Assembly: GCF_900217815.1 (NCBI RefSeq)
Contig: NZ_OBMT01000001.1
Location: 434,001-498,000 of the forward strand
From: Rhodobacter maris
GTDB lineage: Bacteria > Pseudomonadota > Alphaproteobacteria > Rhodobacterales > Rhodobacteraceae
Direction: 5' to 3'
Length of the DNA stretch: 64,000 nt
The position numbers were made by a program, and so were the translations under genes. This document shows positions 27,756 to 35,945 of the stretch, piece by piece; the stretch's first letter is position 1; every line of letters begins with the position of its first letter. The notes under the pieces were generated by a model that worked only from the letters and a program-made list of their open reading frames with translations, ran no database searches and was not told the DNA's origin.

Positions 27756-28430
27756 TCAGGCGCGCAGCCCCCACATTGCCCAGATCTGCGCCATCGCCGC
27801 AGGCAGCGGCACGGTGCGGAACATGTCGGCCAGCATCGCGATATCGGCCTTGATCCCAGCCCAACGCCCTCGTTTCGAGCCCTTCCAAGGGCTTGCCACT
27901 TTCGGCCAGAGCACGACCATGATCCGTGCCCGCGCGGCGATCATGCGCCGGTTCAGGTGCATCTCAAGCCCAAACCGCGGCAGTGCGCGCAAAGCCTCGG
28001 GCGATCCGATCAGCGCTTTCGGCAGCACCCGCTCGCCCGAGATGTAATCGAGCCCGATCAGCCGCCACAGGAAGGGCGCATTGCCCCGCAGCGAGATCGT
28101 CACATCGGCGCGGCCCTCGCGCACCGGGAAGATCAGCGCGGCAAGCGATTCCGGCGCGAGGCCCAGTAGATCGCTGTCGAGAAGCAAAATAAGGTCATGC
28201 TCGGCGGCCGCGATGCCTTCGGCCACGGCCCAGCTTTTGCCGCGGTTCTGGGGCAGACGGATCAGCCGGATCCCTGGCACGCGGGCCGCCACATCGGCGG
28301 TGCCGTCGCGCGAGCCGTCGTCGACCACGATCACCTCGTCGATCAGCGGATGACCGACCACCGAATTCAGGACGGCCTCGATCCGCGGCGCCTCGTTATA
28401 GGCGGGAATGATGCAGCTCAGCCCTTTCAT
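27756..28430 (-). CDS. Family 2 glycosyltransferase (GT-A)
   Basis: The 224-residue protein has the GT-A start SCIIPAYNEAPRIEAVLNSV, VIVVDDGSRDGT and the metal-binding region LILLLDSDLLGL (DxD-like Asp-Ser-Asp). There is a hydrophobic C-terminal stretch. It overlaps the upstream ceramide-glucosyltransferase-like gene as ATGA and belongs to a three-gene operon with a PlcP/LpxH-type phosphoesterase. It probably adds a sugar to a membrane lipid or lipid head group, but acceptor and donor are unknown. Confidence 0.85.
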   Translation of the reverse strand: MKGLSCIIPAYNEAPRIEAVLNSVVGHPLIDEVIVVDDGSRDGTADVAARVPGIRLIRLPQNRGKSWAVAEGIAAAEHDLILLLDSDLLGLAPESLAALIFPVREGRADVTISLRGNAPFLWRLIGLDYISGERVLPKALIGSPEALRALPRFGLEMHLNRRMIAARARIMVVLWPKVASPWKGSKRGRWAGIKADIAMLADMFRTVPLPAAMAQIWAMWGLRA

Positions 28431-29545
28431 GCCTTCACCTCCTTCGCCGTGCCCGGCGCCATCGCGGTGCCGCGCCACTCAAACCCCCGCGCGCGCCAAG
28501 TCTGCACCCAGAGCGGCGCCAGAAGAAGGTCGCGCAGCACCATTGCCGCGATATCCACACGTTTCGCGGGCCAGCCGGCGAAACGCATCAACACCAGTTC
28601 CGAGCCATACCAGAGCCCGAGGAAGGGGAGCGCGAGCGGCCCCGTCGCCCAGCCGCAGGCCGGGATCAGCGCGAAAAGCGGCACAAAGGGGCCAAGCAGG
28701 ATCTCGGCGGCAAAGAGGCCCGCAAACCCGTCGCGCCGAACCCGCGCCCAGCGCAATTGCCGCGCCCAGACGGTGCCAAGGCTGCGCGGGCCGATCGGCT
28801 GGGTGAAGGCCTGGCGGGTGAGGCGCACCTTCAGCCCCTGCGCGCGCACGCGCTTGGTGGAGGCCACATCCTCGGCCAGATCACGGCCAAGACTGACGAG
28901 CCCGCCCGCACGCTCAAGCACCTCGCGGCGCCACATCAGCGTTTTGCCCTGCGCGAACCCAAGCCCGACACTGTCGGCCGCAAGTTGCCAGCGCGCCTGA
29001 AAACCATTGAGGAAGGCGCATTCGAGTGCCGCCGCGAGCCCCTCGCCGCGCACGCCGACGGGGGGCGAGGTGACAAGGCCGGTATCGGCACGGAAGGCCG
29101 AGAGCAGCTGTTCAATGTAATCGGGCGGCAGGAGCAAGTTCGAATCGGTCATCGCTACGAAACTGCCGCGCGCCGCCTGCCAGCCTTTTTCGAGGTTGTT
29201 CAGCTTCGGGTTCGCGGTGATCCGGTCTTCGCCCACCATCACGCGGGCATTCACCCCGGGGTTCTCGGCGATCAGGCGGCGCAACAGCGCCACCGCCGGA
29301 TCCTCCTCCTGGGCGGCGCAAAAGATGATTTCGAGCTTCGGATAGGTGAGCTGGAAGGTGGAGCCGAGCGTTTCGGCATCATGCGTGTCGAGCCCGCACA
29401 CGGGGCGCAACAGCGTGACCATCGGCGGGTCGGCGGGGAGCACACTCGGGCCGGGGCGGCGGTAACGCCAGGCGGTCAGCGCCCCCGAGGCGAGATGGAG
29501 CAAGAGAGCAAGGAACGTGAAGACGGCGAGGACAGTCGCGATCAT
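28427..29545 (-). CDS. Ceramide-glucosyltransferase-like enzyme (GT21 family)
   Basis: The 372-residue membrane protein has an N-terminal transmembrane helix, the GT21 motifs LLRPVCGLDTHDAETL, TDSNLLLPPDY (catalytic DSN) and R-Q-L-R-W (Q/RxxRW type), then two or more C-terminal hydrophobic segments. In Agrobacterium and marine alphaproteobacteria a related enzyme (Agt) makes monoglycosyl-diacylglycerol under phosphate limitation. The start overlaps the upstream phosphoesterase gene, which fits that system. True ceramide activity is also possible. Confidence 0.82.
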   Translation of the reverse strand: MIATVLAVFTFLALLLHLASGALTAWRYRRPGPSVLPADPPMVTLLRPVCGLDTHDAETLGSTFQLTYPKLEIIFCAAQEEDPAVALLRRLIAENPGVNARVMVGEDRITANPKLNNLEKGWQAARGSFVAMTDSNLLLPPDYIEQLLSAFRADTGLVTSPPVGVRGEGLAAALECAFLNGFQARWQLAADSVGLGFAQGKTLMWRREVLERAGGLVSLGRDLAEDVASTKRVRAQGLKVRLTRQAFTQPIGPRSLGTVWARQLRWARVRRDGFAGLFAAEILLGPFVPLFALIPACGWATGPLALPFLGLWYGSELVLMRFAGWPAKRVDIAAMVLRDLLLAPLWVQTWRARGFEWRGTAMAPGTAKEVKA

Positions 29546-30345
29546 TGCGCCACCCCGACCGCAGCGGCCTTCGGCGCCACCGCCGCCGCAGGCGCCACCG
29601 CCTGCCATTCGATCAGCTTGAGCGCACCGTCGAAAGTCTCGACCAGCGCGGTGCGGCTGTCGACCCAGTCTCCGCAATTGGCGTAGATGATGTTGCCCTC
29701 GATCCGGCGCAGCGCCGCCTTGTGGAAATGACCGCAGATCACGCCTTCATGCGCTTCGATGCGGGCAAGCGCCGCGAGGCGTTTCTCGAACCCGTTGCCC
29801 ACCATCATAAGCCGGTTCACGCCCGCAATAAGCAACTCGAACAGGCCCCGCTCCATCGAGGGGCGCAGGTGGCGCAGCCAGGCGTCGATTGCACGCAGCG
29901 CCGCATCACCGCGCGAGCCGATCCGTGTCATCAGATGGAAGCGGAAGATCCGCGCATCGCATTGATCGCCGTGGATCACCAGATACCGCGTGCCATCGGC
30001 GGCGACATGGGTCAGGCTGTCGGCGCATTCGAACCGGTCGAGCCGGCCCCCGCCACCCGGACGCAGCGCGGCATCATGGTTGCCCGGCAGATAGACCACC
30101 CGGGCGCCCTCAGCCTGACGGCGCGTGAGCTCTTCCCAGATCGCATCCTGCTTCGGCCCCCAATGCACCTTGCCGGGATGCCAGATGTCGAGGATGTCGC
30201 CGACGAGATAGATCGTCTCGGCCTCCACGGAATTCAGAAATTCGAGAATGTCGTCAGCGCGGCATCCGCGCGCCCCCATATGGAGGTCGGAAAGAAACAG
30301 GCTGCGAACGCGGCGACGTGGCGTGGAAAGCGTGGTATCGAACAT
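29542..30345 (-). CDS. plcP: Metallophosphoesterase, PlcP-like phospholipase C (or LpxH-like)
   Basis: The 267-residue protein has the binuclear-metal motifs LSDLHMG (DxH), GDILDIW (GDxxD), GNHDA and GHFHKA, arranged as in UDP-2,3-diacylglucosamine pyrophosphatase (LpxH) and in PlcP, the LpxH-like phospholipase C that releases diacylglycerol from phosphatidylcholine/ethanolamine during phosphorus starvation. The coupled GT21 gene favours PlcP, because PlcP-Agt pairs convert phospholipids to glycolipids. The ATG at 30345 removes 26 non-conserved residues. An upstream element with TGTCATGA repeats may be its control region. Confidence 0.75.
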   Translation of the reverse strand: MFDTTLSTPRRRVRSLFLSDLHMGARGCRADDILEFLNSVEAETIYLVGDILDIWHPGKVHWGPKQDAIWEELTRRQAEGARVVYLPGNHDAALRPGGGGRLDRFECADSLTHVAADGTRYLVIHGDQCDARIFRFHLMTRIGSRGDAALRAIDAWLRHLRPSMERGLFELLIAGVNRLMMVGNGFEKRLAALARIEAHEGVICGHFHKAALRRIEGNIIYANCGDWVDSRTALVETFDGALKLIEWQAVAPAAAVAPKAAAVGVAQ

Positions 30346-30410
30346 GATAGCCCCCGGTGATGGCGCATATAGGCCATGAACGCCCGGGAAGACGCTTCCG
30401 TTACGTGCAC

Positions 30411-30455
30411 ACGAAATTTTCATGACAGGACAGCCGGTCGCAGCCCGTCATGACA
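30411..30455 (-). promoter_or_regulatory. Candidate PHO-box-like element upstream of the plcP-type operon
   Basis: On the minus strand CTGTCATGAAA (complement of 30418-30428) matches one 11-base unit of the Pho box, followed by the weaker ATTTCGT. A second copy of the 8-mer TGTCATGA occurs 28 bases further upstream (complement of 30448-30455). The element lies 66-110 bases before the start codon. Only one half-site is a good match, so binding by PhoB is a hypothesis. Confidence 0.35.
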
Positions 30456-30526
30456 TAAAAATCGGCCACTTTTCCGTGAGTTGCGCGACAATCGGGCGAA
30501 GGTGCCAGAGTGTCGCGGCCAGCGAT

Positions 30527-31099
30527 TCAGAAGCGGGCAATCAGCGCCGAAGGGCGGTAGCGCGCGATCGTGCGGGCAATCAGACCGGCCAGTACGGCCT
30601 TGACGAGATCCCCAGGAATGAAGGGTGCCATGATCAGCGTCGCCGCCCAGAGGCTCATCGGCGTATCGCCGGGCTGCAGCGCAGCATTCTTGAAAAGCCA
30701 GAAACCGGCAATGCCGAGCGCATACATGACGACGATGCCGCCGAGCACCGAGCCGATCCCCGCGGCCACTGCCACCGGCAGGGCGCGAACGCGTTCGACC
30801 ACGAGCCCGGTTACGAAAGCGGCCGGAAGCCAGCCGATCAGGAAGCCCGCAGTGGGGCCGACGAAAATGCCAAGACCGCCGCGCCCGCCCGCGAGCACCG
30901 GCAGGCCGAGCGCCACGAGAAATTGCACCAGCACCACCGCAAGCGCACCGCGCCAGCTGCCCAGCACCGCGCCCGCCAGCATCACACCGAGCGACTGCAT
31001 GGTGATCGGCACGCCGAAACCAAGCGGAATCGCCGGAACGAGGCCCAGCACCACGATCAGCGCGGCAAAGAGGACGATCAGGGTCAGGTTACGTTCCAT
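30527..31099 (-). CDS. bioY: Biotin transporter substrate-binding subunit BioY
   Basis: BioY is the S component of the ECF-type biotin transporter. The 190-residue protein has six hydrophobic segments and the family motifs VPITMQSLGVMLAGAVLGSWRG and GGLGIFVGPTAGFLIGWLPAAF. The start at 31099 follows AAGGAAG. It is the last gene of a complete bioMNY set, with 29 bases to bioN. Confidence 0.92.
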   Translation of the reverse strand: MERNLTLIVLFAALIVVLGLVPAIPLGFGVPITMQSLGVMLAGAVLGSWRGALAVVLVQFLVALGLPVLAGGRGGLGIFVGPTAGFLIGWLPAAFVTGLVVERVRALPVAVAAGIGSVLGGIVVMYALGIAGFWLFKNAALQPGDTPMSLWAATLIMAPFIPGDLVKAVLAGLIARTIARYRPSALIARF

Positions 31100-31128
31100 T
31101 CCGGTCTCTTCCTTGTTAAGTCTCGGCG

Positions 31129-31749
31129 TTAAGTCTTGGCGGCCGGCGGGGGCGCAATTCCGCCCCGCGCGCGCAGCGCCTCGGCCAGATGATCGGCATC
31201 GTCTAGCAGCGAAAAGGCCAAAGGCGCAACGATCTTCGCGCCCGGGCGGCGCGCAGAGCGCGCCCGCCAGGCCTCCGCCATCGCCGCATGGCGGGCGCGC
31301 AGCTCGGGGATGAAGCGCAACACGAGCCCCACCGCCAGCGCCGGCAGCCGGGGCGCGAGGCCGAAACGGGCGAGGGGCTGCGCCAGCCACTCGATCAGCG
31401 CGATGATCTCGGGCAGCGGTGTGGTGAGTGTCACGAAATTTGCCAGCCCCACCATGGTGACGACGCGCAGCCCGAAGGCGAGCCCCTGCCGCGCCTCGTC
31501 CGCCCAGAGATGCCAGACAAGGATCACCGCGACGATCCAGAGCACGGGGCGCAGCGCCCGCGCCGCGATCCGCGCGGCGCCAATCCCGAGGCTCAGCGTC
31601 AACCCGAGGGCCAGCGCGAGCCCGGCGATCTGTCCGGGCAAGGATCCGATCCGCATCAGCGCCACCATGAGCACCGCAAGAACGGCAAATTTGACTGAAG
31701 CCGGCAGCCGGTGCGCCCAGCTGCGCCGCGCCAGCGCGAGGCTCAGCAT
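31129..31749 (-). CDS. bioN: ECF transporter transmembrane (T) subunit BioN
   Basis: The 206-residue membrane protein has several hydrophobic segments and two short cytoplasmic Ala-Arg-Ser/Gly motifs (ARS near residue 166 and ARG near 195), the coupling helices of EcfT/BioN that contact the ATPase. It overlaps bioM by seven bases and precedes bioY. Together they import biotin at high affinity. Confidence 0.9.
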   Translation of the reverse strand: MLSLALARRSWAHRLPASVKFAVLAVLMVALMRIGSLPGQIAGLALALGLTLSLGIGAARIAARALRPVLWIVAVILVWHLWADEARQGLAFGLRVVTMVGLANFVTLTTPLPEIIALIEWLAQPLARFGLAPRLPALAVGLVLRFIPELRARHAAMAEAWRARSARRPGAKIVAPLAFSLLDDADHLAEALRARGGIAPPPAAKT

Positions 31750-32450
31750 GAGAGATCCCGCGCAAGCGCTTCCATCGCAGCACTGTAGCGCGGCAGCACG
31801 TCATCGGGCGCGCCATCGGCCGCGACGGCACCACCTTCGAGCCAGAGGATGCGGTCAAACCCCGCCACCCGGGCGGGATCGTGGGTGACAAGCACCACAT
31901 TCTGTTCGAGCGCGGCGATGCGCGCCTCGATCGCGAGCGCGGTGGGCATGTCGAGACTCGCGAAGGGTTCGTCAAAAAAGATCCAGCGCGGCTCCATCGC
32001 CAGCACCGCCATCAGGCACAGCAATTGCCGCTGCCCCTGCGAGAGCGTGTGGCAGAGCCGTTCGGCCCAGTCTTCCCGACCATGCCGCGCCAGCACAGCA
32101 CGCGCCCGCGCCCGCGCCTCGGCCCGTGTCAGCCCCATCTGCTCAAGTCCGAAGGCGATTTCCTCGATCACGACCGGAAAAATGATCTGGTGATCCGGGT
32201 TCTGGAACAGGATCCCCACCGTGTGGAGCGCCGCATGCCGGTCCTGCGCGACATCGACGCCCGCCACCCGCACCCGCCCCGCCTGCGGCGCCATCAGCCC
32301 CGCCATCAACCGGATCAGCGAGGATTTTCCAGCCCCGTTGCGCCCCACCACGCCGATACGCCGCTCGACAAGCCGCAGGTTCAGCCCGGCGAATACCGAC
32401 TGCTCCTCGCGCGCAAGCCTGACATTTTCGATCTCGATCCCTGCCGTCAT
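31743..32450 (-). CDS. bioM: ECF transporter ATPase BioM
   Basis: The 235-residue ABC ATPase has Walker [10 protein letters not shown] near 35-43, the ECF-typical [15 protein letters not shown]-loop, signature [12 protein letters not shown] and Walker [13 protein letters not shown]. It energises BioN/BioY. It is the first gene of the operon and is divergent from cydD over a 145-base gap that contains a tandem repeat. I find no palindromic BioR-type site TTATCTATAA there. Confidence 0.92.
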   Translation of the reverse strand: MTAGIEIENVRLAREEQSVFAGLNLRLVERRIGVVGRNGAGKSSLIRLMAGLMAPQAGRVRVAGVDVAQDRHAALHTVGILFQNPDHQIIFPVVIEEIAFGLEQMGLTRAEARARARAVLARHGREDWAERLCHTLSQGQRQLLCLMAVLAMEPRWIFFDEPFASLDMPTALAIEARIAALEQNVVLVTHDPARVAGFDRILWLEGGAVAADGAPDDVLPRYSAAMEALARDLSC

Positions 32451-32461
32451 CGCGTTGCCTT

Positions 32462-32517
32462 ACCCTCTGCCAACCGCGACGTCAACCGCGACGTGGTGGC
32501 GGTTCGCGCCAGAGGGT
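32462..32517. repeat. 12-bp tandem direct repeat inside an inverted repeat, bioM-cydD gap
   Basis: CAACCGCGACGT is repeated in tandem at 32471-32482 and 32483-32494. The block is enclosed by an inverted repeat ACCCTCTG (32462-32469) and CAGAGGGT (32510-32517). Its position between divergent bioM and cydD makes it a candidate operator, but no known consensus fits. Confidence 0.5.
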
Positions 32518-32595
32518 GATAGAGCTTGCCGGAGCCGGGGTCTTCCCGGCCCTCAAATGCCATTGCGCGCCCGCGCGCCCTGCTTTTCTGAACGC

Positions 32596-34284
32596 ATGAC
32601 CAAGACCGATTCTCCCACCTCTTCCGCCAAGGCCGAACTGGCCCGCCTTGTCGCCCCGGTGGCGGGGCGACTGCGTCTGGCAGGGCTGCTTGCCGCCGTT
32701 TCCGAACTCCTCTGGGCCGCCCAGGCTGCGCTTGTCGCACTGGCCGTCGGCGGGCTCCTGGAAGCCCCCGTGCTGCTGCCGATCTGGGAGGCCTCTGCGG
32801 GCTTTCTGGCGCTGATGGCCCTGCGCACCGGGCTCGATGCCGCCGCCCAAGGGCTCGCGAGTCGCGCCGCAACCCGGCTCGTGGCGACCGAGCGGCAAGC
32901 GCTTTTGCGCGCCGCTGCAAGGCTCGATGCCCGCGCGTCCGGCCTTACCCCCGCCGAACTGGCCGCGCTTGCGGGGGAGAAACTCGCGCTTCTCGGCCCC
33001 TTCGCCGCGCGCTACAGCCCAGCGATGATGCGCTCAAGAATCGTTCCGCTCGCGCTCATTGCGATCACGCTACCCTTCAGCTGGATTGCGGTGCTGATCT
33101 TCCTCATCGCGCTGCCGCTGATCCCGATTTTCATGGCGCTGATCGGCATCGCCGCGCAGGAGGCCTCCGAACGGCAGATGGTGCAGATCGGGTCGCTCAA
33201 TGGCGCGCTGGTCGACCGCATCGCCGCCGTCACCGACCTTCGGCTGATCGGGGCCGAAACCCGCGCCGGTGCCGAGCTTGCCAATGTCTTTGAACGGCTG
33301 CGCGCGCGCACCATGAAGGTGCTTGCGGTGGCGTTCCTCTCCTCGACCGTGCTGGAGCTCTTCTCCGCCCTCGGCGTGGCTCTGGTGGCCATTTACGTGG
33401 GCTTCAACCTGCTCGGCGAGATCCCCTGGGGCTCCTGGGGCGGGCCGCTCAGCCCGGAGGCCGGGATCTTCCTCTTGATGATCGCGCCGACCGTGTTCCA
33501 GCCGATGCGCGACCTCTCCGCCGCCTGGCATGACCGCGCCTCGGCTCTGGCCGTCGCGACCGAGCTTTCCGCCGCGAAGGAGACGCTCGCGCGCGAGGGC
33601 ACCCTTCTGGGCTATGGCACGCCCGCAACGCCTCCCGCCCCGGCGGTGCTCTCCTGGCAGGGGCTGAGCCTGCGCCCCGCCCCCTCGGCGGCGGCGATCC
33701 GCTTTGCCGAGGGCCAGATCGCGCCGGGCGAGGCGGTGGCGCTCTCTGGCCCCTCGGGCGCAGGCAAGACCACGCTACTGGCTGCGCTCGCCGGGCTGAT
33801 CCGGCCCGATGCCGGGGTGATCCGCTGGGGCGAGACCGCGCTCGATGACGAAAGTGCCGACGCTTTGCGCGCGGCGATGGGCTGGCTGCCGCAAGCGCCG
33901 CAATTCATCGCCGCGCCCCTTGCCGAGGCGATCACGCTCGGCCGTGACGGCGACCTGGCCGCCGCGCTCAAAGCGGCGCAGGCCGAAGACGTCATCGCCG
34001 CCCTGCCCGAGGGGCTTGCCACACCTTTGGGCGATATCGGCGGCGGTGTCTCGGGCGGCGAGGCGCGCCGGCTGATGCTGGCGCGCGCCCACCATGCCCG
34101 CGCCAGCCTCATTCTTGCCGACGAGCCCACGGCAGACCTTGATGCAGAGACGGCGCAGGCGGTGATCGCCGGGCTGATGGCCCTGCGCGCCAAAGGCGCG
34201 GCGCTGCTCATCGCCAGTCATGATCCCACCGTGATCGCCGCCTGTGACCGGGTGATCACGCTCGAGCCGGGAGGTCATCCATGA
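32596..34284 (+). CDS. cydD: Cysteine/glutathione ABC exporter subunit CydD
   Basis: CydDC exports cysteine and glutathione to the periplasm and is needed for cytochrome bd assembly. The 562-residue half-transporter has an N-terminal membrane domain (TM segments near 40-60, 140-190 and 250-300) and a C-terminal ABC domain with Walker A GPSGAGKTT, signature VSGGEARRLMLARA and Walker B LILADEPTADLD. The ATG at 32596 is preceded by no strong SD (TTTTCTGAACGC). cydC overlaps its stop as ATGA. Confidence 0.9.
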   Translation: MTKTDSPTSSAKAELARLVAPVAGRLRLAGLLAAVSELLWAAQAALVALAVGGLLEAPVLLPIWEASAGFLALMALRTGLDAAAQGLASRAATRLVATERQALLRAAARLDARASGLTPAELAALAGEKLALLGPFAARYSPAMMRSRIVPLALIAITLPFSWIAVLIFLIALPLIPIFMALIGIAAQEASERQMVQIGSLNGALVDRIAAVTDLRLIGAETRAGAELANVFERLRARTMKVLAVAFLSSTVLELFSALGVALVAIYVGFNLLGEIPWGSWGGPLSPEAGIFLLMIAPTVFQPMRDLSAAWHDRASALAVATELSAAKETLAREGTLLGYGTPATPPAPAVLSWQGLSLRPAPSAAAIRFAEGQIAPGEAVALSGPSGAGKTTLLAALAGLIRPDAGVIRWGETALDDESADALRAAMGWLPQAPQFIAAPLAEAITLGRDGDLAAALKAAQAEDVIAALPEGLATPLGDIGGGVSGGEARRLMLARAHHARASLILADEPTADLDAETAQAVIAGLMALRAKGAALLIASHDPTVIAACDRVITLEPGGHP

Positions 34285-35945
34285 AAGCGCTGCTCGCCGT
34301 TGCCCGGCTGATTTCCGAAACCGAGCGCATGGCATTTGTCCGCGGCCTCGTGCTCTCGATCGTCGTGATGGTGATGGGGGCAGCGCTGCTTGGCCTCTCG
34401 GGCTGGTTCGTCACTGCCGCCGCCGCGGCAGGCATCGGCGGGATCGGCATCGCCTTTGATTTCTTCCGCCCCTCGGCGGGGGTGCGGTTCCTGGCACTTG
34501 GCCGCGCCGCGGGACGCTATGGCGAGCGGATGCTGAGCCATGACGCCACCTTGCGCGCCCTCGCCCGGCTGCGCGGCGCCGTTCATGCCGGGATCACGCG
34601 GCTGCCGCATGAGGTGCAGGCGCGGCTGCGGGGCGCCGAGGCGCTCAATCGCCTCACCGCCGATATCGACGCGCTCGACGGGCTGATGCTGCGCCTCGTT
34701 CTGCCCTTCTTTGCCGCCTGTGCCACCCAGGCTGCGGCTTTCGTGGCGCTTTGGTTCCTTGTCACCCCCGCCACCGCGGTGGCGGTGCTGGCGATCTATG
34801 CGCTTGGTGGCATCGCGATCCTGACGCTGACCGCGCTCACCGCCCATGCCCCGGCCGCGGCGGCCGAAACGAGTTTGCAGGCGATCCGCGCCGCGAGCCT
34901 CGATCTGATGCGCAACCGTGCGGACCTCGCCGTCGCGGGCGCGCTCGAACGGCAGACGGATGGCGCGCTTGCCGCCGTGCGCGCCGAGGAGGCTGCGCGC
35001 CAGCGGCTCGACATGATCGATCAGTGGTCGGGCGCGGCGCTCGCCCTCGCTTCCGGGCTCGCGGCCACCGCGGCGCTTCTGATCGGAGGGCGGGCGGCGG
35101 AGGCTGGCCAGATCAGCCCCGCCGAGGCCGCAATCGGCTTTTTCGTGGCGCTTGCACTTGCCGAAACGCTCACCACCCTGCGCCGCGGCCTGGCCGAATG
35201 GGGGCGGATGCAGGGCGCGGCAACACGCGTGCTCGCGCTTGTCGACACCCCCGCCCGCCGCACACCGAAAGCCGCGCCAGCACCCCGCGCGGGGGCCGCT
35301 CTTCTTGAGACCCGGGCGCTCGTGCACTGCCGCGCGGGAGCGGCACGCGCAAGCTTCGGCCCACTCTCCTTCACGCTGGCTCCGGGCGAGACGCTGCTGA
35401 TCACCGGGCCTTCCGGCGCCGGAAAATCGACGCTGCTTTCCACCCTCGCAGGGCTGATCGCCCCCAGTTCGGGCGAGATCCTGCTCTCGGGCGCGCCGCT
35501 CGAAGACTGGCCGGAGGACCGGCTGCGCGCGAAACTCACTTTGGTGCCGCAGCGCTCGGCGCTCCTTTCCGGGACGATCGCGGAAAACCTCGCCCTCGCG
35601 CTGCCCCCCGAACGCGCGGAAGACGAGGAGCGGATGTGGCAAGCGCTTGAGGCGGTGCATCTGGCAGGCGTTTTGCATGCGCGCGAGGGGCTGCAAACGC
35701 TCCTCGGGCCCCAGGGTGTCGGCCTTTCGGGCGGGCAGGCCAAACGGCTCGCCCTTGCCCGCGCGGCCCTGCGTCGCCCGCCGATCCTGATGCTCGACGA
35801 GCCGACCGAAGGGCTTGATGCCGCCACCGCGCATGGCACGCTCACCGGGTTGCGCAAGCTCCTGCCCGAGGCCGGGATCATCTTCGTCAGCCACCGCCAT
35901 GCCGATGCGGCACTCGCCGACCGCTGCCTGACGATTTCGGTTTAG
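34281..35945 (+). CDS. cydC: Cysteine/glutathione ABC exporter subunit CydC
   Basis: The 554-residue partner of CydD has the CydC-like start EMMAFVRGLVLSIVVMV (variant), the segment GGIGIAFDFFRPSAGVRFLALGRAAGRYGERMLSHDATL, and an ABC domain with Walker A GPSGAGKST, signature LSGGQAKRLALARA and Walker B ILMLDEPTEGLD. No cydAB genes follow; the next gene is convergent and its TAA stop overlaps the TAG of cydC (bases TTAG). Assigned with CydD as a heterodimer. Confidence 0.9.
   Translation: MKALLAVARLISETERMAFVRGLVLSIVVMVMGAALLGLSGWFVTAAAAAGIGGIGIAFDFFRPSAGVRFLALGRAAGRYGERMLSHDATLRALARLRGAVHAGITRLPHEVQARLRGAEALNRLTADIDALDGLMLRLVLPFFAACATQAAAFVALWFLVTPATAVAVLAIYALGGIAILTLTALTAHAPAAAAETSLQAIRAASLDLMRNRADLAVAGALERQTDGALAAVRAEEAARQRLDMIDQWSGAALALASGLAATAALLIGGRAAEAGQISPAEAAIGFFVALALAETLTTLRRGLAEWGRMQGAATRVLALVDTPARRTPKAAPAPRAGAALLETRALVHCRAGAARASFGPLSFTLAPGETLLITGPSGAGKSTLLSTLAGLIAPSSGEILLSGAPLEDWPEDRLRAKLTLVPQRSALLSGTIAENLALALPPERAEDEERMWQALEAVHLAGVLHAREGLQTLLGPQGVGLSGGQAKRLALARAALRRPPILMLDEPTEGLDAATAHGTLTGLRKLLPEAGIIFVSHRHADAALADRCLTISV

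Noticed and set aside
32451-32595. BioR-type site in front of bioM or FNR box in front of cydD
   Set aside because: I searched by eye for TTATCTATAA-like and TTGAT-N4-ATCAA sequences and found none; the tandem repeat does not match either.
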